NCBI GenBank assembly: GCA_039815145.1
Contig: JBCBZW010000026.1
Span: 1-53,019 of the forward strand
Length of the DNA stretch: 53,019 bases
Source of the DNA: Pseudomonadota bacterium
GTDB taxonomy: Bacteria; Pseudomonadota; Gammaproteobacteria; Steroidobacterales; JBCBZW01
Direction of reading: 5' to 3'
Position 1 is the first letter of the stretch; every line of letters begins with the position of its first letter. The position numbers and the translations under genes were made by a program. Positions 43,830 to 52,855 of this stretch are shown here, piece by piece. The notes under the pieces were generated by a model. That model had not been told where the DNA came from. It did no database searches and saw nothing but the letters and a program-made list of their open reading frames with translations.

Positions 43830-44540
43830 ATGAGCCAGCCCACCAACCAGAAGCCCCTCCTCGCCCTGCGCGATGTGACCCGCGTGTACCGCACGTCCGA
43901 GGTCGAGACTGCCGCCCTCGCCGGCATCGACCTGGAGATCGACCCCGGCGAGTTCGTCGCCATCATGGGCCCGTCCGGCTGCGGCAAATCCACCCTGCTC
44001 AACATCCTCGGCATGCTCGACTCGCCCACCCGCGGCGACTACGAGTTCCGCGGCGAGCACGTCGGCGCCTACGACGAGACCCGCCTCGCCCGCCTGCGCA
44101 AGCGGCACATCGGCATCATCTTCCAGGACTTCCACCTGATCGATGAGTTGAGCGTGCGCGAGAACATCGAACTGGCCCTGCTCTACCAGAACGTGAGCAC
44201 CAGAGAACGGCAATCCCGCGCGGATGAGGTGATGGACCAGGTAGGTATCGGTCACCGCGCCAACCATCGGCCGGCGCAGCTCTCCGGCGGTCAGCGCCAG
44301 CGCGTCGCCGTGGCGCGCGCCCTGATCGTGGCACCAGACCTCATCCTCGCCGACGAGCCGACTGGGAATCTCGACAGCGCTCACGGCGAGGAGGTCATGG
44401 GCATGCTCCGGGGGCTCAACGAGCAGGGGGCGACCATCATCATGGTCACCCACTCGCCGGCGCATGCGGACTGGGCTAAGCGAACCGTCAACCTGTTGGA
44501 TGGACGGGTCATCGCCCACGACATCCGCCAAGCGATCTGA
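43830..44540 (+). CDS. ABC transporter ATP-binding protein (MacB/LolD-type)
   Basis: This 236-residue ATPase is of the MacB/LolD class. Walker A is GPSGCGKSTLLNILGML, the Q-loop sits in IGIIFQDFHLIDELSV, the signature is LSGGQRQRVAVARAL, Walker B is LILADEPTGNLDS, and the H-loop is IIMVTHSPAHA. It would energise the FtsX-like permease encoded just downstream. ATG at 43830 has GGAGAAGGA at good spacing. It lies 37 bases after the adaptor gene. A permease with two tandem halves in one chain is consistent with an ATPase homodimer. The exported substrate (peptide, lipid or toxic compound) is unknown. Confidence 0.95.
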   Translation: MSQPTNQKPLLALRDVTRVYRTSEVETAALAGIDLEIDPGEFVAIMGPSGCGKSTLLNILGMLDSPTRGDYEFRGEHVGAYDETRLARLRKRHIGIIFQDFHLIDELSVRENIELALLYQNVSTRERQSRADEVMDQVGIGHRANHRPAQLSGGQRQRVAVARALIVAPDLILADEPTGNLDSAHGEEVMGMLRGLNEQGATIIMVTHSPAHADWAKRTVNLLDGRVIAHDIRQAI

Positions 44541-44553
44541 GGAGGCATCCGCC

Positions 44554-47046
44554 GTGTTTCGCAACTACCTCATGACGGCCCTGCGCAACCACCTGCGACA
44601 GGGCGGCTACACGCTCATCTCCCTGGCGGGGCTGACTCTCGGCATCGCCGTCTCGGCGCTCGTCTTCATCTACGTGTGGCAGGAAACACACTACGACCGG
44701 CAGATCCCGGACGCGCAGCGCTTGTACATCGGCGAGACGCTGCTGGAAGCGCCCGGGCGGGCGTCACAGCTCTTGCTCACCACGCAGGGCCCCTTGGCGG
44801 ATGAAGCCGTCGCCGAGGTGGCCGGCGTCGAGGCCAGCACGCGCGCCTGGATCGGTTGGTACACGGTCTCGATCGACGATCGACTGGAGTTCAACCATCA
44901 GCTCGGCGCCGTCGACACCAACTTCCCGCGCCTGCTCGGCCTTAAGATGCTCGAGGGCAGTGCCGACGCATTGGATGATCTCAGCGCCACCTTGCTGTCG
45001 CGGTCGATGGCCCAGCGCCTCTTCGGCGAGGGCCCCTACCTCGGCCAACGGGTCACCTTCGGTGGGCAGAACGATCTGCAGGTGATGGGCGTGTACGAGG
45101 ACATGCCGTCCACCAGCCACCTCGAGCTGCACATCCTGACCGCCCTGGAGGCGAAGCTGGTGACGGACCGCGGCGTCACCCCCAAGTCCGACTGGAGCCT
45201 GCCCTCCGTCTTCTCCTACTTCAAGCTCGCGCCGGGCACCGACCCTGGGGCGGCCGGTGAGGCGCTGCAAGCCATCGCCCGTCGCAACACGCAAGCCCCC
45301 GATGGCGTCGCCGTCGAGCGCTACCTGTCGTTCTTCCTCGAGCCCGTGACCGCCTTGCACCTGAACGGGAAGAACTACGCCCAAGCGCCCAAGCCGCGCA
45401 CGGGCAACGCCACCGCGCTCGTCATCGCCACCACGATTGCGCTCCTGGTGCTGGGGGTCGCCTGCATCAACACCGTCAACATCGCCACCGCCCGCAGCGC
45501 CGATCGCGCCCACGAGGTGGCCATCCGCAAGGTGGTGGGGGCCACCCGCGAGCAGCTGGTGATCCAGTTCCTCGGCGAATCCGCCCTGCTCACCCTGCTC
45601 GCGACGCTCATAGCGCTCATGTTGGCGGAGATCAGCGTGGGCATTCTCGGGGAGTTGCGCACGTCAACCACGGCCGCCACCGGTGGCTTCGTTGACCAAA
45701 CGCTCTCGCTCAGCGTGCTGCTGCAACCCGCCGCGATGATGAGCTTCGCTGCCCTGCTGCTGCTGGTCGTGCTGCTCTCCGGCCTCTACCCAGCGTTCGT
45801 GCTAGCCAACTACAAGCCCGCCAGGATCTTCCACCCGGGAGGCACGGGAAGCCGAGGTCAGGGCCTGCGCACCGTGCTCGTGGTGTTCCAGTTCGCCACG
45901 TCCATCGCCCTCATCGTGATGGCCGGCACGGTCTGGCAGCAGGTGCGCTACCTGGAATCCGCCGACCTCGGCTTCGACCGCGGCGGCGTGGTGCTCCTGA
46001 ACGGCGTGCGACGCGGCCCTGCCGGCACCATCGAACTCACCCGCAAGCTCGACCAGGCGATCGAGGGGCGGCCCGGCATCGAATTTGTGGCCGGCACCCA
46101 CTCCTCGCCGTCGTGGGACTACGCGGACGACGGGCGCGTCCATCGCAGCGACCGACCGGCAGACACGGCCGTCACCGTCGACCGCCTCGCCGTGGACACG
46201 GATTTCTTCAGCGTCTTACGCGTCGAACCCCTAGCCGGGCGCGTGTTCAGCGAGGACTTCGGCCCCGACCGCGCCCAGTGGGATCTGGAGAGCCGGGGCG
46301 AGGTGGAATTGCCGCTCGTGTTGAACGTCTCCGCGGCCAGCTCCCTCGGCTACGGCGTCCCCAGCGATGCGGTCGGCGTGGCCATGCGTTTGGAGCTCGC
46401 GCCGGGGGATGCCCGCAACGGGCGCGTCGTCGGCATCGTGCCCGACTTCCATTTCAAGTCGTTGAAGACTCGCATCAACCCGATGGTCTTCTTCCCGGAC
46501 CCGACGCGCTTCAACACGCTGATGGTGCGCTTCGATCCGCGCCAGCGCGGGCAGGCGCTCGCCTCGATCGAGGAAGGCTGGACAGCGGTGCTGCCCTCGC
46601 AGGCCCTCTCGCAGGAGTTCCTGGATCGCCAGTTGGTGGTGCAGTACGTGACCGAGCAACGCCAGTTCACGGTGCTCGCCACCCTCGCCGCCATCGCCAT
46701 CTTCATCGCGGTGCTCGGCCTGGTCGGCCTCCTGGCCCACGCCATCGCGGCGCGACGCCATGAGATCTCCCTGCGCAAGGTGATGGGGGCGGAGGTGATC
46801 GATCTGCTGCGCCTGTTCCTCTGGCAGTTCTCGCGGCCGGTACTGGTGGCGTCGCTGATCGCCTGGCCGATCGCTTGGGTGCTGTCGGAACGCTGGTTGG
46901 ACAGCTTCGCCTACCGCGTCGATACGTCGCTGCTGCTGTTCGTGACCTCTGGCGCGTTGGCGCTGGCGATCACCTGGGGGTTGACCGCGATTCAGGTGGT
47001 GCGCGTATCGGGCACGCGCCCGGCGGAGGTATTGCAGGCAGGGTAG
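44554..47046 (+). CDS. Tandem FtsX/MacB-type ABC permease
   Basis: This is an inner-membrane permease of about 830 residues made of two MacB-like halves. Each half starts with a transmembrane helix (TLISLAGLTLGIAVSALVFI near residue 20; LRTVLVVFQFATSIALIVMA near residue 435) and a large periplasmic domain. Each ends in an FtsX core with the coupling helix, HEVAIRKVVGA in the first and HEISLRKVMGA in the second. Such mechanotransmission permeases move substrates from the periplasm or outer leaflet rather than through a channel. GTG at 44554 has GGAGGC upstream; the frame is open to 44464, but that would overlap the ATPase. A short stretch of it (46361-46425) recurs as a remnant near 48570. Confidence 0.92.
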   Translation: MFRNYLMTALRNHLRQGGYTLISLAGLTLGIAVSALVFIYVWQETHYDRQIPDAQRLYIGETLLEAPGRASQLLLTTQGPLADEAVAEVAGVEASTRAWIGWYTVSIDDRLEFNHQLGAVDTNFPRLLGLKMLEGSADALDDLSATLLSRSMAQRLFGEGPYLGQRVTFGGQNDLQVMGVYEDMPSTSHLELHILTALEAKLVTDRGVTPKSDWSLPSVFSYFKLAPGTDPGAAGEALQAIARRNTQAPDGVAVERYLSFFLEPVTALHLNGKNYAQAPKPRTGNATALVIATTIALLVLGVACINTVNIATARSADRAHEVAIRKVVGATREQLVIQFLGESALLTLLATLIALMLAEISVGILGELRTSTTAATGGFVDQTLSLSVLLQPAAMMSFAALLLLVVLLSGLYPAFVLANYKPARIFHPGGTGSRGQGLRTVLVVFQFATSIALIVMAGTVWQQVRYLESADLGFDRGGVVLLNGVRRGPAGTIELTRKLDQAIEGRPGIEFVAGTHSSPSWDYADDGRVHRSDRPADTAVTVDRLAVDTDFFSVLRVEPLAGRVFSEDFGPDRAQWDLESRGEVELPLVLNVSAASSLGYGVPSDAVGVAMRLELAPGDARNGRVVGIVPDFHFKSLKTRINPMVFFPDPTRFNTLMVRFDPRQRGQALASIEEGWTAVLPSQALSQEFLDRQLVVQYVTEQRQFTVLATLAAIAIFIAVLGLVGLLAHAIAARRHEISLRKVMGAEVIDLLRLFLWQFSRPVLVASLIAWPIAWVLSERWLDSFAYRVDTSLLLFVTSGALALAITWGLTAIQVVRVSGTRPAEVLQAG

Positions 47047-47075
47047 TCCGCAGCGAACGGTAGCCGGGCGCCCGG

Positions 47076-48506
47076 CTACAGGTAGTCCGGCGGGGTGACG
47101 GTGTCGATCACCAGCACCCCATCGTATTCCTCCGACAGCGTTAGCGGCGTCTCCTCGTTGCCCCATTCCCACGTAGGCGTGGTGGTACGCAGCCAGGCGC
47201 TGCCCGGAGCGTCTGGATCGGCACCTTCGATGTCGAGGAACAGATACGCCAGACGCCGACTGTGGAAGATCGCCTCGAGGCTGAAGTTCAACGGTGCCAA
47301 CACCTGCTGCACGCTGCGATCGTTGAAAGCGTGCTGACCGCGGTACATGTAGAAGCCCACGGTGTAGAGCTGCGGCTCGAGGACGTCGTGGACGAAGACC
47401 CCCATATTGGCGTCGGGCAAAAACCCCGCGCCCTGGTGTCTTAGGTGCACGTTGTGCGCCCACGCGATGATCTTCTCCTGCGGGTAGATCTGAGTGGCGA
47501 GGGCGATCAGGTTCTCGCCCATGCCCCGATCTCGCTCGCTCGCGCCGAAGGTGTCGGTAAAGCGTTGCGCAAGCTGGCTTGCGAAGAACGGGGCTGTGCG
47601 CGTGTACTGAGCCGCGATGCGCACCTGCAACGACGTGTAGTCACCGTCGCCGACGATGATCGTCTCGTTGGCGAGGAGGTAGTCGCTGAGCGTGGTGTAG
47701 TCCACCTGCAGGCCGGGCAGAGCGTCAGTCAGGCTGGTGATGGCGTTGCTCGAGGCGCTAGTAGCCGCCTGAGCAGCGCCGATAGCATTGAAGAAGCGCT
47801 GTTCGAGCTCGATCACTTCATCGGCGTAGGCGGGCGATACCTTGCCCACCATGGCCTCCAGTTCGGCGGGTCGTTCACCGCTGTTCACGCCGCTGAACTG
47901 AACGTCGAAGCCCGTGATACGCAGGGGCGTCGCCGTGGACTGGGTGGACACCAGGTAGTCGAAGAGTTCGCGTAGCTCTGCCGTCTGCCAGACGCTGAAC
48001 AGGCAGCTGTTCATAGCGTCGCGCGCCAGGCCGCGTTCGAGAATGCCCTGGGCATACTCGCAATCGAATAATCCCCCTTCGAAGGCGAGGAGGTTGAAGC
48101 CGAGGGCTTCGTGCAGGTACTTGATCAAGCGCACCTTCGCTTGAGAAAACTGCTTGACGCCGTGGCTACTCTCGCCGAGGGCAACCAGGCGCTTCGACTC
48201 GAGGACGCCAGAGAGGAAGTCAAGATCCGAGAAGTCGTCGTCGACGGTCAGCGAGCGCACGGTCTTCGCGTTTGCCGCAAACCAGGCGGCAGCGTCGTCG
48301 TCCACGCGGGCCGCGTTGGTATCCGCGCCGGTTTGCAACTGGTTGTCGCTCAGCAACACATCGGGTGTGGGCGGGGCAGAAACCGGCGGTGGCGTGGCGA
48401 CCTCGGGCGGCGCCGGTGCCGCACTGCCGCCGTCGCCTCCGCCGCATGCGCTGAGCGCGAGGGTGGATAAGGCCAGGAGTGCTAGACACATACGCCGTGA
48501 AGTCAT
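47076..48506 (-). CDS. Erythromycin esterase-family lipoprotein
   Basis: This 476-residue protein begins with a lipobox signal (LALLALSTLALSAC) and a Gly/Pro/Ala-rich linker, then the erythromycin-esterase fold. LVALGESSHGVKQFSQAKVR contains the GESSHG motif with its catalytic-type Glu and His, FNLLAFEGG follows, and EKIIAWAHNVHLRHQG supplies the second His region. Cytoplasmic members hydrolyse macrolide lactones, but most relatives have unknown substrates, and an exported lipoprotein member need not confer resistance. ATG at 48506 is preferred over the GTG at 48512. It converges with the ABC permease gene, with 29 bases between. Confidence 0.88.
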   Translation of the reverse strand: MTSRRMCLALLALSTLALSACGGGDGGSAAPAPPEVATPPPVSAPPTPDVLLSDNQLQTGADTNAARVDDDAAAWFAANAKTVRSLTVDDDFSDLDFLSGVLESKRLVALGESSHGVKQFSQAKVRLIKYLHEALGFNLLAFEGGLFDCEYAQGILERGLARDAMNSCLFSVWQTAELRELFDYLVSTQSTATPLRITGFDVQFSGVNSGERPAELEAMVGKVSPAYADEVIELEQRFFNAIGAAQAATSASSNAITSLTDALPGLQVDYTTLSDYLLANETIIVGDGDYTSLQVRIAAQYTRTAPFFASQLAQRFTDTFGASERDRGMGENLIALATQIYPQEKIIAWAHNVHLRHQGAGFLPDANMGVFVHDVLEPQLYTVGFYMYRGQHAFNDRSVQQVLAPLNFSLEAIFHSRRLAYLFLDIEGADPDAPGSAWLRTTTPTWEWGNEETPLTLSEEYDGVLVIDTVTPPDYL

Positions 48507-48565
48507 CGTCACATTGACTCGGAAGCTAAGGGAACCTTCGTTGGAGTGTAATTGACACCCGCGCT

Positions 48566-48630
48566 ACCTCACCAGCGATGCGGTCGGCGTCGCTGTGGGT
48601 CTGGAACTCACCCCAGGGAATGCCCGCTCG
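48566..48630 (+). pseudogene. Remnant of an FtsX-like permease gene
   Basis: About 65 bases match part of the ABC permease gene (46355-46420) in the same reading frame. Nineteen consecutive bases (48572-48590 and 46361-46379) are identical. The remnant reads SDAVGVAVGLELTPGNAR where the permease has SDAVGVAMRLELAPGDAR. No further similarity is seen on either side, so a second, now almost erased permease copy probably stood here. Confidence 0.6.
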
Positions 48631-48654
48631 CTTGCAGCCTGGGTGACCTGCCCG

Positions 48655-49110
48655 CTACTCCTGTGCCTGAGTGAACAGACCGCTTGGTTGCAGCACATCT
48701 ACGCGCACGATCTTACCGCCCTCGAAGGTGAAGACTTCGACGATGTCGGTCCACGATCGCTGCTGTGACGTGAGCTTGACCCGATCGTGCATGACGACGC
48801 GATCGTCGATCGCCACCAGGTGCACGAGTTCGTTGCGCACCTCGGGGAAGCGCGCGAAGTGTCGGGCGCGGTTCTCACGCAGGGCGTCACGGCCATCGAT
48901 GCGCCGCTCGCCGCGGAACATGTGGACCTGGGCATCCGCGGCGAAGACGGCGACGTAGGCATCGGCGTCCCGGGCGTTCACCGCAGCGATGATGGCTTCC
49001 ACCTGGCTCAGGTGGTGGCTCGAACTCGGGAGTGGATCCGCCAGGGCGTTCGCTGGGAACGCGCACCAGCACACGAGGCCTATGAGGGTGTGTCGGAAGG
49101 TGAGTCGCAT
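48655..49110 (-). CDS. Exported NTF2-like (SnoaL-type) protein
   Basis: This 151-residue protein has a signal peptide (RLTFRHTLIGLVCWCAFPAN ending ALA) followed by one NTF2-like alpha/beta cone domain: VEAIIAAVNARDADAYVAVF, AQVHMFRGERRIDGRDALRE and SWTDIVEVFTFEGGKIVRVD. The family includes small enzymes and ligand-binding proteins, and the actual role cannot be told. I prefer ATG at 49110 for the signal peptide over 49125. It stands alone between the permease remnant and the proline-racemase-fold gene, divergent from the latter. Confidence 0.85.
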   Translation of the reverse strand: MRLTFRHTLIGLVCWCAFPANALADPLPSSSHHLSQVEAIIAAVNARDADAYVAVFAADAQVHMFRGERRIDGRDALRENRARHFARFPEVRNELVHLVAIDDRVVMHDRVKLTSQQRSWTDIVEVFTFEGGKIVRVDVLQPSGLFTQAQE

Positions 49111-49290
49111 CTGATGGCTCTCCAAGCGGCGTTGATTGCGCCGAGCGTAGCGTGCGCTCGCGCCCGTGACGCCGTCTGCACGTGCCGCTTGCGACCGATC
49201 GAGCGCTCGCCGCGATCGGCCGAGCGCTTTCCCAGGCTCACCGGGCGACGTAGGGTACTAGGCGGTCGCCACCGCCCGAGAGAGACTCCG

Positions 49291-50352
49291 ATGGATCCCG
49301 CCGCGCCACGCCCAGACCTCATCCCGCCCCCGCCCACCGGCGCCAAGACCTTCCACTGCGTGGAGGCCCACACGGAGGGCGAACCCCTTCGCATCATCCT
49401 GTCGGGCTTCGAAGACTTGCGCGGCGACACGATCCTCGCGCGCCGGCGCGACGCGCACGACCGCCTCGATGACCTGCGCCGGGCCCTGATGTGGGAACCC
49501 CGCGGCCACGCCGACATGTACGGCTGCATCGTCGTGCCCGCCGAGCGTGAGGGATCGGACTTCGGCGTGCTGTTCACCCACAACGAGGGCTACTCGACCA
49601 TGTGCGGCCACGGCGTGCTGGCGATGGCGCGGGTGGCAGTGGAACTCGGCCTGGTGCCCGTCGTGCGCCCGGTCACCACCATGGTGATGGATACGCCTGC
49701 GGGTCCGGTGCGGGCCACGGTCAAGCTCGATCAGGAAACGGGCGCCGTACAAGCGGTATCCTTTCAGAACGTTCCCTCGTGGGTCGTGAGCTTGGACGGA
49801 GAGATCCGCGTACCGGGTGTGGGCGCCGTGTCCTACGACGTGGCGTTCGGCGGCGCCTTCTACGCCTACGTTGACGCCGATGCCCTCGGCCTCACCCTCG
49901 AGCCGGCCTCGACCCAACGCCTCATCAAGATGGGCCGCGCGATCAAGGAGGCCGTGCAGGCGGCGGACCCGCCGAGGCATCCAGCAGGTGAGGACCTATC
50001 GTTTCTGTACGGTACTATCTTCACTGGCCCCGCCAGCGACCTCCGCCATCATTCGCGCCACGTGTGCGTCTTCGCCGACGGCGAGGTGGATCGAAGCCCG
50101 ACCGGCACGGGCGTCAGCGGGCGCCTCGCGCTGCTGCGTGCGCGGGAACAGATCACCGTGGGCGAGACGGTCGGCATCGAGAGCATTCTAGGTAGCCGCT
50201 TTTACTGTCGGATCGCGGAGGAACAAGATCGTGCCGATGAGCCGGGGCCCCAGATCGTCCCGGAGGTGGAAGGCCGCGCCTGGGTCATCGGCGCGACGCA
50301 GTGGGTGATCGACCCGCAGGATCCGTTCCGCTCAGGGTTCCTCCTGCGCTAG
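49291..50352 (+). CDS. Proline racemase-fold protein, probable trans-3-hydroxy-L-proline dehydratase
   Basis: This 353-residue member of the proline racemase superfamily has NEGYSTMCGHGVLAMARVAV, containing the first catalytic Cys in MCGHG. The second catalytic position reads DRSPTGTGVSGRLALL, with Thr where racemases and 4-hydroxyproline epimerases have Cys (PCGTG). A Cys/Thr pair is characteristic of trans-3-hydroxy-L-proline dehydratases, which make pyrroline-2-carboxylate. I therefore favour that reaction, with epimerase or racemase activity unlikely. The N-terminal segment ends at KTFHCVEAHTEGEPLRIILS. ATG at 49291 is used; the frame is open far upstream without coding content. No hydroxyproline pathway neighbours are present. 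Confidence 0.85.
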   Translation: MDPAAPRPDLIPPPPTGAKTFHCVEAHTEGEPLRIILSGFEDLRGDTILARRRDAHDRLDDLRRALMWEPRGHADMYGCIVVPAEREGSDFGVLFTHNEGYSTMCGHGVLAMARVAVELGLVPVVRPVTTMVMDTPAGPVRATVKLDQETGAVQAVSFQNVPSWVVSLDGEIRVPGVGAVSYDVAFGGAFYAYVDADALGLTLEPASTQRLIKMGRAIKEAVQAADPPRHPAGEDLSFLYGTIFTGPASDLRHHSRHVCVFADGEVDRSPTGTGVSGRLALLRAREQITVGETVGIESILGSRFYCRIAEEQDRADEPGPQIVPEVEGRAWVIGATQWVIDPQDPFRSGFLLR

Positions 50353-50674
50353 GGACCGGCTCGTCGGGCGCAGCGCGTCTCAGCAGCGCATCGTGAACTG
50401 CGCGTAGCTCCCGGCTGATCGCTAGCGCCGACCCCGTTCTGGCCTAGTGCCAAGCGGCGAACCGGGCCTGTCCATTGCGGCTAGCCAGTGGCGAAGACAC
50501 AGAGTGTCTTTCTAGTGTGCCGTCACGGAGGTAACTTTGCCTGCGCGGTCGTAGCCCCCCTCCCAGCCCTGCCCTCGACACTGAACATATTCAGGCGAAA
50601 GTGCCCATGGGGCGACACACCTCAGCGTTTCACCTTACCATTTAGGTTCCCGCGTAAGCGCCGTTATCGGACTA
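50353..50674. other. 322-base gap with terminator-like hairpin and palindrome
   Basis: No convincing gene. AAGACAC/GTGTCTT (50494-50500 and 50504-50510, 3-base loop, then TCT) may end the dehydratase transcript. CTGAA-CATA-TTCAG (50581-50594) is a perfect short palindrome that could be an operator for the FG-GAP gene. The sequence becomes noticeably AT-richer toward 50675. Confidence 0.5.
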
Positions 50675-52717
50675 ATGAGAAATATAACAAACAAAACGAC
50701 CTCGCTTGACGCCGCTACACGTCAAGCTGTTCGCGCAATCTTCACCCCTATGGCGTTAGGCACCTGGTTGATGGCCGGGGCGCCGGCCGCGGCCCAGCCT
50801 GACGCAACACCCCACGCAGCAGCCGTGAGAGACGGGTTTGTGATGAATGGTGTAGGCACCATGGACAGGGCTGGCTACGCGGCTAGCGGTATCGGTGATA
50901 TCAACGGCGACGGCTTAGACGATGTGCTCATCGGTGCCCCGGACGCCGGACCCTTCTCCGGCGCCAGCTACGTGGTCTTCGGCAACGACGATGGCCTGCC
51001 TGAGTCGATAGAGCTCTCCGATCTGGCCTCCGGCGACGGCACCCTGGGCTTTGCGCTCATCGGCGCACAGGCATATGACACGATCGGACGGAGCGTTAGC
51101 GGGGTAGGTGATTTCAACGGTGACGGGTTAGACGATTTCATGGTCGGCGCGGGGTATGCGGGGGCCTACGGTGAGGTCTACCTGATCTTTGGCGCACCGG
51201 AATTCCCACCGTCCATCGAAGTGGCCGCCCTAGGAGCTGCGGGCGTGCTCCTGCGTGGCGAGGAGGTAGGCGACGCCGTAGGTACCGCTGTCGCCGCCGC
51301 GGGCGATGTCAACGGCGATGGCTTCGACGACCTTCTGATCACGGCGCGCAACGCCGGCGAGGACGGCGAAGCCTACGTGGTGTTTGGCACTGATCAGCCA
51401 CTAGGCGCCACCCTAAACGTAGGTACGCTGTCTCCTGCCCAGGGGTTCCCCATCGTCGGCTTCAAGCCCCGGTCCAATGCTCTGCTCGCGGCCAGTTCCG
51501 CGGGCGACTTGAATGGCGACGGCTACGACGAGGTGATGGTAAGCGCCTTCGATGCCACCATCGAGGTATGCGGAAACGCGCAAGGCCTCACCTATGTGGT
51601 GCTAGGCCGAGCAGATGGCGTCTCAGAGCCCGTGGACATCAGCAGCTTTACCGACGGCGATGGGAGTGAAGGCTTCGTGGTGCTGGGGGCAGCTTGCGGA
51701 AATCGCTCGGGATACGCCATAGGAGGCGGCGGCGACTTCAACGGCGACGGCGTTGACGACATCATCATCGGTGCCCCAGACGCCAAGCCGGGCGGTCGAA
51801 ACGAGGCGGGCGCCGCCTTCGTCCTCTTCGGCCGCAGCGAGGGCTTCCCGCCCAGGACAGAACTGAGCGAGCTAGTTAGCGGTGACGGTAGCCTAGGGTT
51901 CGCACTGAACGGCATAAACGAAGACGATGGAGTAGGCACGGCAGTGGGAATGGCTGGTGACCTAAACCACGATGGCATAGAGGACCTGATCGTAGGCGCA
52001 CACATGGCGAGCCCGAATGACCTGCGCCTCTCGGGACAGAGCTACGTGATATTCGGTCGCGACGATGGCTTCCCCGCTGAGATCGAACTCTCATCCATCG
52101 TGGAAGGCGATGGCAGCGCCGGGTTCGCCATCGACGGCGCAGCCGCTTCGGACTTCGCCGGCCGCCAGGTGGGTGAGGCCGGTGATGTGAACGGTGACGG
52201 GATCGACGACCTGCTGGTCGGTGCCTTCGGCGCGGATGCAGGCGGGCGCACCAACGCCGGGCGTACCTACGTGCTGTTTGGCACCACCGAGCCCTTCGCC
52301 CCAGTGTTCAATCTGTTTCAGATCGGCGAGGTGGGGTCCTTCCTCAGCACTACCGTGGCGGGCGTCAGAACGTTCTTCGCTGCCTGCCTCAATCGCACAG
52401 ATCCCCAGGAAGCCATCGTGACCCCGGCGGATCAACCTGGTTTTTTCCGCTTTAACTGCGGCGAGATCGGCGTCGCGGCCAACGTGGGCGATAACGTACA
52501 AGTCATAGTAGACGGACGGTCCGCCGGTGACCGATTCGTCGGTGAGTCCGGCGGCTTCGAGGGCAACGCCCGCCTCCTGTGCCGCAACCTTACCCAGGGG
52601 GTGGACACACTGCCGCGGCCACTGGGCGAGACCGGCGCCTGGAGCTGCTCCGACGCGGGCCTGCCGATCGCGCTCGGGGATCAGCTGAGGGCAATCGTCA
52701 GCGGCACCACAAACTAG
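50675..52717 (+). CDS. Exported FG-GAP (integrin alpha-type) seven-repeat propeller protein
   Basis: This 680-residue secreted protein has an N-terminal signal-like region (MALGTWLMAGAPAAA) and seven FG-GAP repeats, each with a calcium loop of the form G-D-x-N-G-D-G-x-D-D. They read GDINGDGLDDVLIG, GDFNGDGLDDFMVG, GDVNGDGFDDLLIT, GDLNGDGYDEVMVS, GDFNGDGVDDIIIG, GDLNHDGIEDLIVG and GDVNGDGIDDLLVG. Seven blades are expected to close one beta-propeller. The C-terminal part (from about residue 550) has several Cys and Gly-rich segments and no domain I recognise. No Shine-Dalgarno precedes 50675, and the ATG at 50750 is a possible alternative start. Codon use is less GC-biased than in its neighbours. 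The stop lies inside the terminal CTAG of the element downstream. Confidence 0.85.
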   Translation: MRNITNKTTSLDAATRQAVRAIFTPMALGTWLMAGAPAAAQPDATPHAAAVRDGFVMNGVGTMDRAGYAASGIGDINGDGLDDVLIGAPDAGPFSGASYVVFGNDDGLPESIELSDLASGDGTLGFALIGAQAYDTIGRSVSGVGDFNGDGLDDFMVGAGYAGAYGEVYLIFGAPEFPPSIEVAALGAAGVLLRGEEVGDAVGTAVAAAGDVNGDGFDDLLITARNAGEDGEAYVVFGTDQPLGATLNVGTLSPAQGFPIVGFKPRSNALLAASSAGDLNGDGYDEVMVSAFDATIEVCGNAQGLTYVVLGRADGVSEPVDISSFTDGDGSEGFVVLGAACGNRSGYAIGGGGDFNGDGVDDIIIGAPDAKPGGRNEAGAAFVLFGRSEGFPPRTELSELVSGDGSLGFALNGINEDDGVGTAVGMAGDLNHDGIEDLIVGAHMASPNDLRLSGQSYVIFGRDDGFPAEIELSSIVEGDGSAGFAIDGAAASDFAGRQVGEAGDVNGDGIDDLLVGAFGADAGGRTNAGRTYVLFGTTEPFAPVFNLFQIGEVGSFLSTTVAGVRTFFAACLNRTDPQEAIVTPADQPGFFRFNCGEIGVAANVGDNVQVIVDGRSAGDRFVGESGGFEGNARLLCRNLTQGVDTLPRPLGETGAWSCSDAGLPIALGDQLRAIVSGTTN

Positions 52718-52855
52718 CAGCCCGTTGAAGGCCTCAAGCGGCACGATCCGGCGTTGGAAGTCGATTCAAAATGCTCGTGTGCTGCCCGTACACTCCGCTT
52801 TTGTCGATTTCCGCCTTGTCGCGCACTCGCCTGGGGCAGGCCAACAGACTGCTAG
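52714..52855. mobile_element. Small MITE-like or IS remnant with inverted ends
   Basis: The left end CTAGCAGCCCGTTG and the inverted right end CTAGCAGTCTGTTG match at 12 of 14 positions and enclose about 130 bases without an open frame. CTAG at both ends (52714-52717, 52852-52855) could be a 4-base target duplication of the YTAR type known for IS5-group elements. Each CTAG supplies the stop codon of the gene on its side. I infer a non-autonomous element; the exact family is not identified. Confidence 0.6.

Noticed and set aside
44464-44553. Extension of the ABC permease upstream to 44464
   Set aside because: It overlaps the ATPase gene by 77 bases; GTG at 44554 with GGAGGC fits the membrane-helix start.
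50488-50709. Small plus-strand frame of 73 codons upstream of the FG-GAP gene
   Set aside because: It overlaps the start of the FG-GAP gene, has no ribosome binding site and no recognisable pattern.
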